In this document: positions 50,001 through 58,599 of the stretch, one piece after another
Layout of the letters: every line of letters begins with the position of its first letter
How positions within the stretch are numbered: position 1 is the first letter of the stretch
Assembly (NCBI GenBank): GCA_036269075.1
Contig: DATASX010000012.1
Location: 1 to 64,000 of the forward strand
DNA length: 64,000 bases
Source of the DNA: Sporichthyaceae bacterium
GTDB lineage: Bacteria; Actinomycetota; Actinomycetes; Sporichthyales; Sporichthyaceae
Direction of reading: 5' to 3'
Notes under the pieces: model-generated
Told to the model about the DNA's origin: nothing
The model's input: only the letters and a program-made list of their open reading frames with translations
Database searches by the model: none
Program-made: the position numbers and the translations under genes

Positions 50001-50275
50001 CCGGAGCGTTGGCCGACCTCGACGGAGCTGACGGTCCGTCAGGTGGTGCCGAGCTGGTGATGCTGCGCCAACCCGACCGCACCGGCAAGCCCAAGATCCA
50101 CACCCAGGCGGCCGCCGCCGACCCCGAGGTCGCCGATCGGTTCGCCGCGCAGTTGGGGGCGGCCGCCCGGCGCGTCCGGGCCGAGCGGTTCGACCCCGAG
50201 CCGTCAGCCGAGTGCGACATGTGCGAGTTCCGGCGCTGCTGCAGCGCCCACGCCCACGGTGGAGGACTGGCATGA
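47087..50275 (+). CDS. adnA: AdnA, helicase-nuclease subunit with Fe-S nuclease
   Basis: 1062 residues, ATG with GGGGGAG upstream. UvrD-like motor at the N-terminus: Walker A GPGTGKTT at 46-53, TFSRKAAGELRDRI, Walker B VLVDEYQDVDPAQ, GDPDQSIYAFRGA. The C-terminal RecB-family nuclease has LGGRIDRVERD and VVDLKTGRTAV. Cysteines SCPLRWFLG before it and CDMCEFRRCC after it fit a 4Fe-4S clasp. AdnAB is the actinobacterial end-resection motor-nuclease that replaces RecBCD. Its stop overlaps the adnB ATG (ATGA). Confidence 0.92.
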   Translation: MSRREVRHGGARLVRGPAPVADPPRLDPAQRAVVDHSGGPLLVLAGPGTGKTTTLVEAVAARVARGVDPGRILVLTFSRKAAGELRDRIGRRLARTTVEPAAWTFHAFGLALLNAARGQDLPPLRVLSGAEQDVAVRELLRGSTRTPAAIDWPEEIAAALGTRGLADEVEAVLARIAERDVELRALVEADPAGAARWSALADFADTYLDVIDARGMLDHAGLIRRALYLLEEPAARAAIRARYDVVLVDEYQDVDPAQVRLLRQIAGDGRELIAFGDPDQSIYAFRGAEVREILEFGDRFRALDGTAAPTVVLEVSRRATPGLLAASRQVARRLPVSGLSAAVALRHRGLRSVLPPGPESEVEVRLFGSAAAELSHVADVLRRAHLEEGTPWSAMAVLVRSGVRDIPAVRRVLGAAGIPLFLALDEVPVRAEPAVATLLTGLQVVADPAAVAPDLAAALMLSPLAGLDPVQLRTLGRRLRQMARSVGKPAASASELLRDALADPDSLDLDDPVAAAVRGLARLLAGAAQAHAGGAGPHDVLWHLWSGTDWPDRLERSALGGGPAAARADRDLDAVCALFTLAEQAQRSPGRPDLRHFLTCVAASEVPFESPGSAARGVDAVAVMTAHRAKGLEWPLVAVVRVQEGCWPDLRRRGTLLSGDRITSDGLAPPPSVSATLAEERRLFYVAVTRARARLLVTAVSGGDSEQDRPSRFVHELGVAAVEDLQTGRRALSAAALAAELRSVVTDASCSDSLRSVAAARLARLAAARDPDGRRLAPAAHPDAWWGVLEPSLAPQPLRAAERPLDLSPSAVEGLTSCPLRWFLGREVGAASAPSAPTAVGSLLHALAEQAGSAVSAEQLAAQLRDVWDQVPFEADWQSEQQQEEATGTLEAFLTWHGSRPDRSLLGVEVPFRVELEAGDTTVRLGGRIDRVERDARGAVRVVDLKTGRTAVSKADVADNPALGAYQLAVQAGALADLDGADGPSGGAELVMLRQPDRTGKPKIHTQAAAADPEVADRFAAQLGAAARRVRAERFDPEPSAECDMCEFRRCCSAHAHGGGLA

Positions 50276-53200
50276 GGCTGGCTGGGCCCGCGGCGGCAAG
50301 CGCGGTCCGCGAACCGGCCGATCTGTGCGGGTTGCTCGGGGTGCCTTACAGCGACGAGCAGTTGGCGGCCATCACAGCCGGACCGGACCCGCTGGTCGTG
50401 GTGGCCGGCGCCGGATCCGGGAAGACCACGGTCATCGCCGCGCGGGTGGTCTGGCTGGTCGCCACCGGGGCTGCCCGCCCGGACGAGGTCCTCGGGCTCA
50501 CCTTCACCAACAAGGCCGCGGCCGAACTGGCCCACCGCGTGCGCACTGCCCTGCGTCGCGCCGGGTTGGTCCCGGACCCGGCCGTGGTCGCCGCCCACGA
50601 CGAGGATCCCGGCGAGCCCAGCATCTCCACGTACCACGCCTACGCCGCCGACCTGATCCGCGAGCACGGCCTGCGGCTCGGGATCGAACCGGGGGCGCGG
50701 CTGCTGACCGACGCTGCCCGCTACCAGTTGGCCGCCCGAGTCATCCGGTCCGCGCCCGGCCCGATCCGATCCCTGACCAAGTCGATCAAGTTGCTGGCGC
50801 CGGACCTGCTGGCGCTCGAGGCAGAGTGCTCCGAACACCTCGTCGACCTGGCCGAACTCCGGTCGTTCGACCGGCAGTTGATCGAGCGGCTGGAACGCGA
50901 ACCGCAGTCGGCGGGCGCCTCCTCGGCGCTCGGCAGGGCCCTGGTCGCGGCCCGCCGGCGGTCCGAGTTCACCGATCTGGTCGAGGCCTACCGGGCCGCC
51001 AAGAAAGCCGGCGACCTCGTCGACTTCGGCGATCAGATGGCCCTGGCAGCCTGCCTGGCCGAGCAGTGTCCACCCGTCGGTGTGGCCGAACGCGCCCGCC
51101 ACCGGGTCGTCGTGCTCGACGAGTACCAGGACACCTCGGTCGCCCAACGCCGGATGCTCGTCGGTCTGTTCGGGGCCGGACACCCGGTGACCGCGGTCGG
51201 CGACCCGTGCCAGGCCATCTACGGCTGGCGCGGGGCCAGCGTGGCCAACCTGGAGGAGTTCCCGGAACACTTCGTCGACCCGGCCGCCGGGGCCGGTGAG
51301 CTCCCGGAACGGCTGACACTGCGGCAGAACCGTCGTAACGCGGCCCCGGTGCTGGCGTTGGCCAACGAACTCGCGGCCCCGCTGCGGGCCCTGCACGCCG
51401 GCGTCGAGCCGTTGCTCCCGGCGCTGCCGAACAGCACGGCCGAGATCCGGACCGCACTGCTGCCGACCTGGGCCGACGAGCTGAGCTGGCTCGGCGACCA
51501 GGTCGCCGACGCCTTGGACAACGGCACGCCACCGGCCGAGATAGCCGTGCTGGTGCGCGCCACCCGCGACATCGGGCCGCTGCACACCGAGCTGATCCGG
51601 CGTCAGATCCCGGTCGAGGTCGTCGGGCTCGGTGGCCTGGTGCACCTGCCCGAGATCGCCGACATCATCGCCACGCTCGAGGTTCTGGACTCACCGACCG
51701 CCGACGCCGCGCTGATCCGACTGCTGATCGGGCCCCGGTGGCGCATCGGGCCGCGCGACCTCGCGCTGCTCGGCCGCCGGGCCAAGCAACTGGTCGCCGA
51801 TCCCGCCGATCCCGCCGATTCCGCCCATCCCGCCGCGCGCCGGTCGACGATCCGCATCCCCGACCCGGTGGAACGGCCCGCGCTGGCCGACGCGATGGCC
51901 GCCCCGGGCGAGCTGCCGTACTCGGAGCAGGCCCGGGTCCGCTACGCCGCCCTCGACGCGGAACTCCGCAGCCTGCGGGCCCACCTCGGCGACCCGTTGC
52001 TCGAACTGCTCCACCTGATCCTGGCCCGGACCGGGTTGGACGTGGAACTGGCCGTCGGCGCGGCAGGGAGCCGGGTACGGCGGCGGCACTCGGTCGAGGC
52101 GTTCCTCAACGTCGCCGCCGATTTCGCCGACCTCGACGGCGGCTGCTCGGTCGGCGCGTTCCTGGCCTACCTGCAGGCCGCCGCCGAGCACGAGCGCGGA
52201 CTCGACTCGGCCGAGCCGGTCGCCGGTGCCGCCGTGCAGTTGATGACTGCCCACAAGGCCAAGGGTCTGGAGTGGAATGTCGTCGTGCTGCCCAGCCTGT
52301 GCGCCGGGGTGTTCCCGTCCACCCGCGGCCGGTCGCGGTGGACGACCGGCGGGCACTGCCTGCCGTTCCCACTGCGCGGCGACCGGGACTCGCTGCCGGA
52401 GGTGCTCGCGTGGTCCACCAAGGGGCTGGGCGTGTTCGACACCGCCGTCCGCGAACAGGCCGCCGCCGAGGAGCTACGGCTGGCCTACGTCGCGGTCACC
52501 CGACCGCGGCACCGGCTGGTCATGTCGGGCCACTGGTGGGGTCCTACTCAGCAACGGCCCCGCGGTCCCTCGGAGTACCTCGCCACTGCGCGGGCCTTCA
52601 CCACCGCAGCAGGCCGCGACCCCGGCGGACCCTGGGAACCGGATCCGACGCCGGGCGCGACCAACCCGGCCTTCGCCGAGGCCGGCGGCCAGGTCTGGCC
52701 GGCACCGCTCGACGCCGAGGCGTTCCGGGTCCGCCGCGACGCCGCCGAGATGGTCCGCGCCGCCCTCGCCGGGGCCGGGCCGGACGAGCGCTCCGGCCCC
52801 GTCCTGGCCGGGTTGACCGACCTCGAACGCGGCCGCGTGGCGGCCTGGGACCACGACCTCGACCTGCTGCTGGCGGCCGCGCAAGCCCGGCGGCCGCGGG
52901 GTCGTGAGGTCACGCTGCCGACGACTCTGACGGTGTCTCAGTTCGGGGTGCTGACCACCCGGCCCGACGCGCTGGCCCGCGACCTGGCCAGACCGATGCC
53001 GCGCCCGCCGGCCCCGGCCGCGCTGCGCGGATCGCGCTTCCACTCGTGGCTGGTCTCGCGGTTCGGCCAGCAGGTGCTCGTCGACGACGACGAATTGCCC
53101 GGCGGGGCAGACGCTGCGTGGTGCAGCGACGCCGAACTCGCCATGCTCCAGGAGGCCTTCGAGCGCAGCGAGTTCGCCGACCGGGTGCCGATCCGAGTGG

Positions 53201-53499
53201 AGGCGCCGTTCGCGTTGCCGTTGGCCGGGCGGGTCGTGCGCGGTCGGATCGACGCCGTCTACGCCACCGCGACCGGATACGAGATCGTCGACTGGAAGAC
53301 CGGCTTGCGGACCGAGGCCGACCCCACCCAGCTCGCTCTCTACCGGCTGGCCTGGGCGCAGATAGCCGGCGTCGCCCCCGCGGCGGTCACCGCGGCGTTC
53401 CACTTCGTGCGATCCGGGCGCACGACCCGACCGGAACTGCCGGATGCGGCGAGCCTGGCGGCGGTGTTGTCCGGTGGGCCGGTACCGGCCGCGACATAG
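50272..53499 (+). CDS. adnB: AdnB, helicase-nuclease subunit
   Basis: 1075 residues from ATG 50272, with GGAGG upstream and a 4-base overlap with adnA. UvrD-type motor: Walker A AGAGSGKTT, LTFTNKAAAELAHRVR, Walker B VVLDEYQDTSVAQ, GDPCQAIYGWRGAS, TAHKAKGLEWNVVVLPSL, YVAVTRPRHRLV. The C-terminal nuclease shows RGRIDAVY and YEIVDWKTG. No cysteine clasp is seen around this nuclease, in contrast to AdnA. With AdnA it unwinds and trims double-strand breaks for recombination. NudC follows 10 bases later. Confidence 0.93.
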   Translation: MRLAGPAAASAVREPADLCGLLGVPYSDEQLAAITAGPDPLVVVAGAGSGKTTVIAARVVWLVATGAARPDEVLGLTFTNKAAAELAHRVRTALRRAGLVPDPAVVAAHDEDPGEPSISTYHAYAADLIREHGLRLGIEPGARLLTDAARYQLAARVIRSAPGPIRSLTKSIKLLAPDLLALEAECSEHLVDLAELRSFDRQLIERLEREPQSAGASSALGRALVAARRRSEFTDLVEAYRAAKKAGDLVDFGDQMALAACLAEQCPPVGVAERARHRVVVLDEYQDTSVAQRRMLVGLFGAGHPVTAVGDPCQAIYGWRGASVANLEEFPEHFVDPAAGAGELPERLTLRQNRRNAAPVLALANELAAPLRALHAGVEPLLPALPNSTAEIRTALLPTWADELSWLGDQVADALDNGTPPAEIAVLVRATRDIGPLHTELIRRQIPVEVVGLGGLVHLPEIADIIATLEVLDSPTADAALIRLLIGPRWRIGPRDLALLGRRAKQLVADPADPADSAHPAARRSTIRIPDPVERPALADAMAAPGELPYSEQARVRYAALDAELRSLRAHLGDPLLELLHLILARTGLDVELAVGAAGSRVRRRHSVEAFLNVAADFADLDGGCSVGAFLAYLQAAAEHERGLDSAEPVAGAAVQLMTAHKAKGLEWNVVVLPSLCAGVFPSTRGRSRWTTGGHCLPFPLRGDRDSLPEVLAWSTKGLGVFDTAVREQAAAEELRLAYVAVTRPRHRLVMSGHWWGPTQQRPRGPSEYLATARAFTTAAGRDPGGPWEPDPTPGATNPAFAEAGGQVWPAPLDAEAFRVRRDAAEMVRAALAGAGPDERSGPVLAGLTDLERGRVAAWDHDLDLLLAAAQARRPRGREVTLPTTLTVSQFGVLTTRPDALARDLARPMPRPPAPAALRGSRFHSWLVSRFGQQVLVDDDELPGGADAAWCSDAELAMLQEAFERSEFADRVPIRVEAPFALPLAGRVVRGRIDAVYATATGYEIVDWKTGLRTEADPTQLALYRLAWAQIAGVAPAAVTAAFHFVRSGRTTRPELPDAASLAAVLSGGPVPAAT

Positions 53500-53509
53500 G
53501 GTCGGCCGT

Positions 53510-54454
53510 ATGACGGTGCAGAGATCCGCTTGGGCCACCGATCGGAGCATCGACGCGAAGCTGCCGGCGATGCCGCTGTCCGGCGGGTCCCATGACCGGG
53601 CCTCGACCCTGCGGTCCGACCCGGCCGCCCTCGAGCAGGCCTGGAACGACCCGCGGGCCCTGATGCTGCGCGTCCACGACGGCGCAGTGGCACTCCGCGC
53701 CGACAGCTCCGACCTCGCCTACCTGCCCCCGGGGCAGACCGACCCGGGAGCGGCGCGCTACTTCCTCGGCATGGGCCCGGACGGCACCCCCTTCTTCGCC
53801 GCCGACGGCCCATTCGAGTTGGGCGGCGACGAGCGCTCGGCGAACGTCCGGGAGTTGTCCGCGTCGCTGCCCGCCGCGGCCAGTGGCCTGTTCGCACACG
53901 CCGTCGGCCTGTCGAACTGGCACGCGCGACACGGCTTCTGCCCGAAATGCGGTTCGCCGACCAGCGTCGCCGCGGCCGGTCACGTCCGGGTCTGCACCGG
54001 GTGCGGCACCGAGCATTTCCCGCGCAACGACCCGGCCGTGATCATGCTGGTCATCGACGACGACGACCGTTGCCTGCTCGGCCACAACCCGGCCTGGCCG
54101 CCGGGGAGGTTCTCCACGCTGGCCGGATTCGTCGAATCGGGTGAGTCCCTCGAGCAGGCCGTGATCCGGGAGGTGCACGAGGAGGTCGGCGTCCGCGTCG
54201 CCGACGTCCGTTACGAGGGCAGCCAGCCGTGGCCGTTCCCGGCCTCGCTGATGCTCGGATTCACGGCGCACGCCACCGATCCGACCATCAGCGTCGACGT
54301 CGCCGAGATCACCGAGGCCCGTTGGTTCACCCGCGAGGAACTGATCACCGCCGGCAAGCGAGGCGAAGCGCTCATGCCCGGCGCGATCTCGATCGCGCGG
54401 TGGTTGATCGAACTCTGGTTCGGCGGTCCGCTGCCGCCGGACAACAAGTGGTGA
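53510..54454 (+). CDS. nudC: NADH pyrophosphatase NudC
   Basis: 314 residues from ATG 53510. A zinc ribbon (CPKCGSPTSV ... CTGCGTEHFPR) precedes the Nudix domain with box GFVESGESLEQAVIREVHEEVGV and the NudC-specific SQPWPFPASLMLGF. It hydrolyses NAD(H) and can remove NAD caps from RNA. The place after adnB is the same as in mycobacteria (Rv3199c after Rv3201c, from memory, with a channel gene between). It converges on the broken gene at 54467-55517. Confidence 0.93.
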   Translation: MTVQRSAWATDRSIDAKLPAMPLSGGSHDRASTLRSDPAALEQAWNDPRALMLRVHDGAVALRADSSDLAYLPPGQTDPGAARYFLGMGPDGTPFFAADGPFELGGDERSANVRELSASLPAAASGLFAHAVGLSNWHARHGFCPKCGSPTSVAAAGHVRVCTGCGTEHFPRNDPAVIMLVIDDDDRCLLGHNPAWPPGRFSTLAGFVESGESLEQAVIREVHEEVGVRVADVRYEGSQPWPFPASLMLGFTAHATDPTISVDVAEITEARWFTREELITAGKRGEALMPGAISIARWLIELWFGGPLPPDNKW

Positions 54455-54466
54455 GCCGCGCCGCGG

Positions 54467-55517
54467 TCAGTGGACGGTTGTGGGACAACCGTCTGTCAGG
54501 TCGTGCGGCAGGTTCGGCAGCGCGCGGGTGAGCATGCAGAACAACCCGCTGTCGCCCCAAGGGGTCCCGTCGGCCTCGATGTGGCCGTTGGCCGCGTCCC
54601 GCAGACCCGACCGGTTCTCCGCCTGCACGTCGACGTCCGGCCGACCGGGATAGGACAGCGCCAGGATCACCGCGCCAGGGCCGCTGGTTCCCAGGCCGCC
54701 GTACGGGCCGTCGTAGTCGTCGTGGTCCAGATGCACCGAGCGGACCTGCTGCGCCATCCACGCCGCGGTCGGCCCGTCCAGCACTCGCTGGGCCGACGCG
54801 CTGACGGCCTCGCCGTAGTAGCAGATCCGCCCGCCGCTCGGCGTTCCTGCCGGCACCAGCGTCCGGTCCAGATCAGGCTGTCCCGGGTTGTCCACGCCGG
54901 GCCGACGCCATTCGGCGAGACCGTTCATGGGCACGGCTGGTCGACCGGCATCGCAATCGCGGGCACGGCGTGATGTCGCGGCGGATGTGGTCGTCCAGCG
55001 GATACGCCAGGCCGACCGCGTCCAGGTAGGCGGTGTCCCCGGAGCCGCGGCTGACCACGACCTTCAACGAGGCGTCCGACCAGTGGCCGCGGTGCACGTC
55101 GCCGTAGGTCCGATCGGCAGTCGCGAATTTGGGCCCGATTGCGCTGGCGTACGAGGTCGAGGCGTTCTCCATCTCGAGGCCGTTTCGAGCAAGCATCGGA
55201 GGGTCGTAGGAGACCAGCCATGTCAGCGCTTGCTCGAACGTCCCCGGCAGCTTCCAGGACCGGCCTCTCTGCACCTTGTGCTTGGTGACCGCCGACTCCC
55301 AGACCGGGCCGCCTCCCGATGGATCGGTCGCAACCGCGCGGGCACCGGCCGGGCTCTGCACCAGCGCGATCATGCGGTCCGCCTCGGCCTGCGCTGCGGC
55401 GACTGTGGCGGAATTGGGGCCCTCGTCGCCGCCCTTGCTCGCCGGGGGCGCCTGACAGCTCGAGACGCCCGTGGCGTTGTCGCTGTCCAGCACGCAGAGC
55501 GTGGCGACCGCTGCCAT
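54467..55517 (-). pseudogene. Frameshifted exported-protein gene of unknown function
   Basis: Two minus-strand frames share this span: 55517-54873 (LVQSPAGARAVATDPSGGGPVWESAVTK..., about 214 codons) and 54934-54467 (MNGLAEWRRPGVDNPGQPD..., ending TDGCPTTVH). They overlap by 62 bases and the sense of the protein moves from one to the other near 54930-54960, where the third frame (AIAMPVDQPCP) also reads naturally. In the first frame a signal-like segment (RIRRGWTALLTAGSMAAVATLCVL) continues upstream of 55517 without any ATG, GTG or TTG before a stop. So both the start and the middle look damaged. A pair of overlapping real genes is possible but less likely. Confidence 0.6.
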
Positions 55518-55658
55518 CGACCCCGCGGTCAGCAGCGCGGTCCAACCGCGGCGGATGCGTGCGAGAAATTCAAGTGAGAGGCCTATCGCTGCAGGTTAAA
55601 CCCGCGCTCCAGGATCAGGTCGAGAATTCGGACGTCCGCCTGCCGACGGGCGCAGCGA

Positions 55659-55913
55659 TCAGCCCGCGGCCGCCAGCTGCGCGCGGACCTGCGCCAGGGT
55701 GGGGTTGGTCAGCGTGGTGCCGTCCGGGAAGAGCACGGTCGGGACGATGGCGTTGCCACGGTTGACCTGTTTGACGAACTCCTCGGCCTCCGGGTCGGTC
55801 TCGATGTCGACGGCCGTGAACGGGATCTCCTCCGCCTGCATCAGGGTCTTCAGTCGGCGGCACGGACCGCACCACGAGGTGCTGAAAACGGTGATGGTCG
55901 CGCTCTGGGTCAC
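55659..55913 (-). CDS. mrx1: Mycoredoxin (glutaredoxin-like)
   Basis: 84 residues, GTG start with AAGGGTG upstream. The thioredoxin fold has a CGPC active site at 15-18 (FSTSWCGPCRRLK) and a cis-Pro in AIVPTVLFPDG. Mycoredoxins reduce mycothiol mixed disulphides in actinobacteria; the usual active site is CGYC or CxPC, so the Gly-Pro pair here is a mild variant. It is divergent from uvrD2, as in mycobacteria (Rv3198A beside Rv3198c, from memory). Confidence 0.9.
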   Translation of the reverse strand: MTQSATITVFSTSWCGPCRRLKTLMQAEEIPFTAVDIETDPEAEEFVKQVNRGNAIVPTVLFPDGTTLTNPTLAQVRAQLAAAG

Positions 55914-56039
55914 TGAGGCACCCTTCCTGGGGAAACCGTTCGCAACTTCAACCAGTTCGGCCGGGGAAGTGTTCCATCCCGGGGAGTCGGGGAGGCTGCC
56001 CGGCGCCGAGTTGTCGTACCCATTTGTCAGGATGGCTCA

Positions 56040-58139
56040 GTGATCCCGTCCCCGCAGCAGATCCTCGACGCCCTGGATCCCGAGCAGCGGGCTGTGGCCG
56101 AGGCCTTGAGCGGACCGGTCTGCGTGCTGGCCGGGGCCGGGACGGGCAAGACCCGGGCCATCACCCACCGGATCGCCCACGGCGTGGTCACCGGTGCGTT
56201 CCCGGCCCAGCACCTGCTCGCGGTCACGTTCACCACCCGGGCCGCCGGCGAGCTGCGCACCCGGCTGCGGGCCCTCGGCGCCGGCGGGGTCCAGGCCCGC
56301 ACGTTCCACTCCGCGGCGCTGCGCCAGCTCCAGTTCTTCTGGCCCACCGCGATCGGCGGCGAGCTGCCTCGGGTCGAGGCGAGCAAAGCGCCCCTGGTCG
56401 CTGCCGCGGCGGTCCGGAACGGTGTGCGGCCCGGCCCGGCCGAGGTCCGCGACCTGGCCGCCGAGGTCGAGTGGGCGAAGGTCAGCCAGGTCGCCCCAGC
56501 CGACTATGTCGCCGCGGCCGCGAAGGTCGGGCGCACCCCGCCGGCGAACCTCGACCCGGCCGGGTTCGCCGAGCTCTACGCCAACTACGAGGACGTCAAG
56601 GCCGGGCGGGGTGTCATCGACATGGAGGACATCCTCCTGCTCACGGTCGGTGTCCTCGCCGAGAACTCCGACGTCGCCGAGCGGGTCCGCCGCCAGTACC
56701 GCCACTTCGTGGTCGATGAGTACCAGGACGTCAGCCCGCTGCAGCAACGCCTGCTCGAACTGTGGCTCGGTGGCCGCGACGAGCTGTGCGTCGTCGGCGA
56801 CCCGAGCCAGACGATCTACTCGTTCGCCGGCGCCAGCGCCGAGTTCCTGCTCGGCTTCCCACGCCGGCACCCGGGCACGGAACTCGTCCGCCTGGTGCGC
56901 AACTACCGGTCGACGCCGCAGATCGTCCGGGTGGCCAATGCGGTCCTCGGGCCCGGCGCCGAGGCGGTGGCGCTGCGGGCAGTCGGCGGCGACGGGCCCG
57001 CGCCGAGCCTCACCGAGCACTCCGACGAGCCCGCCGAGGCCGAGGCGGTCGCGGCCCGGATCGCCGCCGTCATGGCCGAGGGTGTCAACGCGGCACAGAT
57101 CGCCGTGCTGTTCCGCACCAACAGCCAGTCGGTGGCCTACGAGCAGGCTTTGAGCGACCGCGGTATCGCGTTCGCGCTGCGTGGCGGGGAGAAGTTCTTC
57201 CAACGCCCCGAGGTCAAAGCCGCGATCGTCCGCCTGCGCGGCGCGGCCCGGTCCCGAGCGATCGGAACCGACTCCGCCGAGGAACCGGACGGCCTGGTCG
57301 ACGCGGTCCGGACGTTGCTGGCAGACGCCGGGTTGGTGGCCGGTTCGGCCTCCGGTGCCGGCGCGGTCGGGGAGCGGGCCGAGTCGCTGGCGGCGTTGCT
57401 GCGCATCGCCGAGGAGATGGTCGAGCTCGACCCGAGCGCCGACCTCGCGGCGCTCGTGGCCGAGTTGGACAGCCGAGCCGCCGACTCGCAGGCCCCGACG
57501 CTGGAGTGCGTCACCCTGGCCTCGCTGCACTCCGCGAAGGGCCTGGAGTGGGACGTGGTGTTCATCGTCGGCCTGGTCGAGGGCATGGTTCCGATCAGCT
57601 ACGCGGTCAACGATGCCGCGGTCGCCGAGGAACGCCGACTGCTGCACGTCGGCGCGACCCGGGCCCGGCAGCGGCTGGAGCTGTCCTGGGCGCTGGCCCG
57701 CTCACCCGGCGGCCGGTCCTCGCGCCAGCGGTCGCGATTCCTGGCCGACCTCGTCCCGGTCCGGGCCGCCGCCCCGACACCGCCCCGCCGGTCGGCGAAG
57801 TCGACCGGGCGGGCCGCAGCCACCTGCCGGGCCTGCGGCAAGGCGCTGACCGACGCCCGCTGGCGCAAGTTGGGCCGGTGCGCCGACTGCCCGGTAGCCG
57901 TCGACGAAGAACTGCTCGACCGGCTGCGGACCTGGCGCCTGGAGACCTCCCGGGCGGCCAAACTGCCCGCGTTCTGCGTGTTCACCGACGCCACCCTGCT
58001 GGCGATCGCCGAGGCCCGGCCGCAGACCGACAACGAGTTGACCCGGATTCCCGGCGTCGGGCGGGCCAAGCTCGACCGCTACGGCGCCGACGTGCTGGCC
58101 ATCTGCGCCGGCCGCGAACCCGGCCGACTGACCGACTGA
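56040..58139 (+). CDS. uvrD2: UvrD2-type DNA helicase with HRDC domain
   Basis: 699 residues, GTG start with AGGATGG upstream. Superfamily 1 motifs: AGAGTGKTRA, TFTTRAAGELRTRL, VVDEYQDVSPLQ, GDPSQTIYSFAGAS, LASLHSAKGLEWDVVFIVGL, HVGATRARQRLELSW. It has the features that set UvrD2 apart: a tetracysteine CRAC ... CADC (about 595-620) and a C-terminal HRDC domain (FCVFTDATLLAIAEARPQTDNELTRIPGVG). It is a 3'-5' helicase, essential in mycobacteria. whiB7 follows on the same strand with its own promoter. Confidence 0.95.
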   Translation: MIPSPQQILDALDPEQRAVAEALSGPVCVLAGAGTGKTRAITHRIAHGVVTGAFPAQHLLAVTFTTRAAGELRTRLRALGAGGVQARTFHSAALRQLQFFWPTAIGGELPRVEASKAPLVAAAAVRNGVRPGPAEVRDLAAEVEWAKVSQVAPADYVAAAAKVGRTPPANLDPAGFAELYANYEDVKAGRGVIDMEDILLLTVGVLAENSDVAERVRRQYRHFVVDEYQDVSPLQQRLLELWLGGRDELCVVGDPSQTIYSFAGASAEFLLGFPRRHPGTELVRLVRNYRSTPQIVRVANAVLGPGAEAVALRAVGGDGPAPSLTEHSDEPAEAEAVAARIAAVMAEGVNAAQIAVLFRTNSQSVAYEQALSDRGIAFALRGGEKFFQRPEVKAAIVRLRGAARSRAIGTDSAEEPDGLVDAVRTLLADAGLVAGSASGAGAVGERAESLAALLRIAEEMVELDPSADLAALVAELDSRAADSQAPTLECVTLASLHSAKGLEWDVVFIVGLVEGMVPISYAVNDAAVAEERRLLHVGATRARQRLELSWALARSPGGRSSRQRSRFLADLVPVRAAAPTPPRRSAKSTGRAAATCRACGKALTDARWRKLGRCADCPVAVDEELLDRLRTWRLETSRAAKLPAFCVFTDATLLAIAEARPQTDNELTRIPGVGRAKLDRYGADVLAICAGREPGRLTD

Positions 58140-58157
58140 TCCGACTGACCGACGGCG

Positions 58158-58195
58158 AATATTCGGTTGCCGCTCGCCGGCACCCCACGTAGCCT
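58158..58195 (+). promoter_or_regulatory. WhiB7-type promoter of whiB7
   Basis: AATATT (58158-58163), three bases CGG, -35 TTGCCG (58167-58172), a 17-base spacer and -10 TAGCCT (58190-58195). An A/T-rich element just before -35 is what the WhiB7 AT-hook is known to bind for autoregulation in mycobacteria. Spacing and order are exact. Transcription would start near 58202. Confidence 0.8.
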
Positions 58196-58252
58196 CGTGT
58201 CACGGCGCGCGAGCGGTGCGTCCTTCGAACTTCGGCTGGAGGTGATTCCACG

Positions 58253-58474
58253 GTGATCAGCAATCTGATGTGCCAGGTAGCGGGTACGTCCGGCACGACC
58301 GGTGGGATCGCCGCCGCCTTGCCGACGTATGTGCGCGAGCAGTCCCTCCGGCCGGCCGCCTGGCGTACCGCCGCAACTGCCGGCATGACCCCGGCACATG
58401 TGCCGGCTCCGTCGACCAAGCGCGAAGCCGATTTCGTCCCCTCGGGCATCCCTGGCGGTGGCCCGCCGGTCTGA
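58253..58474 (+). CDS. whiB7 upstream ORF (leader peptide)
   Basis: 73 codons, GTG start with a near-perfect ribosome binding site GGAGGTGATT six bases before. The peptide begins VISNLMCQVAGTSGTTGGIA and ends GGGPPV, and it has no similarity I know. It lies about 50 bases after the predicted transcription start and ends 20 bases before an intrinsic terminator. In mycobacteria a uORF and terminator upstream of whiB7 let slowed translation (ribosome antibiotics, amino acid shortage) release attenuation. This arrangement fits that model. The uORF is long compared with those I recall. Confidence 0.75.
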   Translation: MISNLMCQVAGTSGTTGGIAAALPTYVREQSLRPAAWRTAATAGMTPAHVPAPSTKREADFVPSGIPGGGPPV

Positions 58475-58494
58475 GCCACAGACCGGCGCCACAC

Positions 58495-58534
58495 AGGCCG
58501 CGGAACCCGAAACCGGGATCCGCGGCCTTTCTGT
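58495..58534 (+). terminator. whiB7 leader attenuator
   Basis: AGGCCGCGGA (58495-58504) pairs with TCCGCGGCCT (58519-58528), with CCCG/CGGG extending the inner stem, and is followed by TTTCTGTTT. It is an intrinsic terminator between the uORF and whiB7. The uORF 3' end (58475-58494, CAGACCGGCG) could pair elsewhere to form an antiterminator; I could not fold it here. Confidence 0.85.
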
Positions 58535-58599
58535 TTCCCACCTGCATATCAACTGCCGGAGAAGTACCGACCACTTCAAGAGGGGGGTGACCTCGCAAG

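Noticed and set aside
49138-51645. 835-codon minus-strand frame opposite adnA/adnB
   Set aside because: Shadow frame; the plus strand has all helicase and nuclease motifs.
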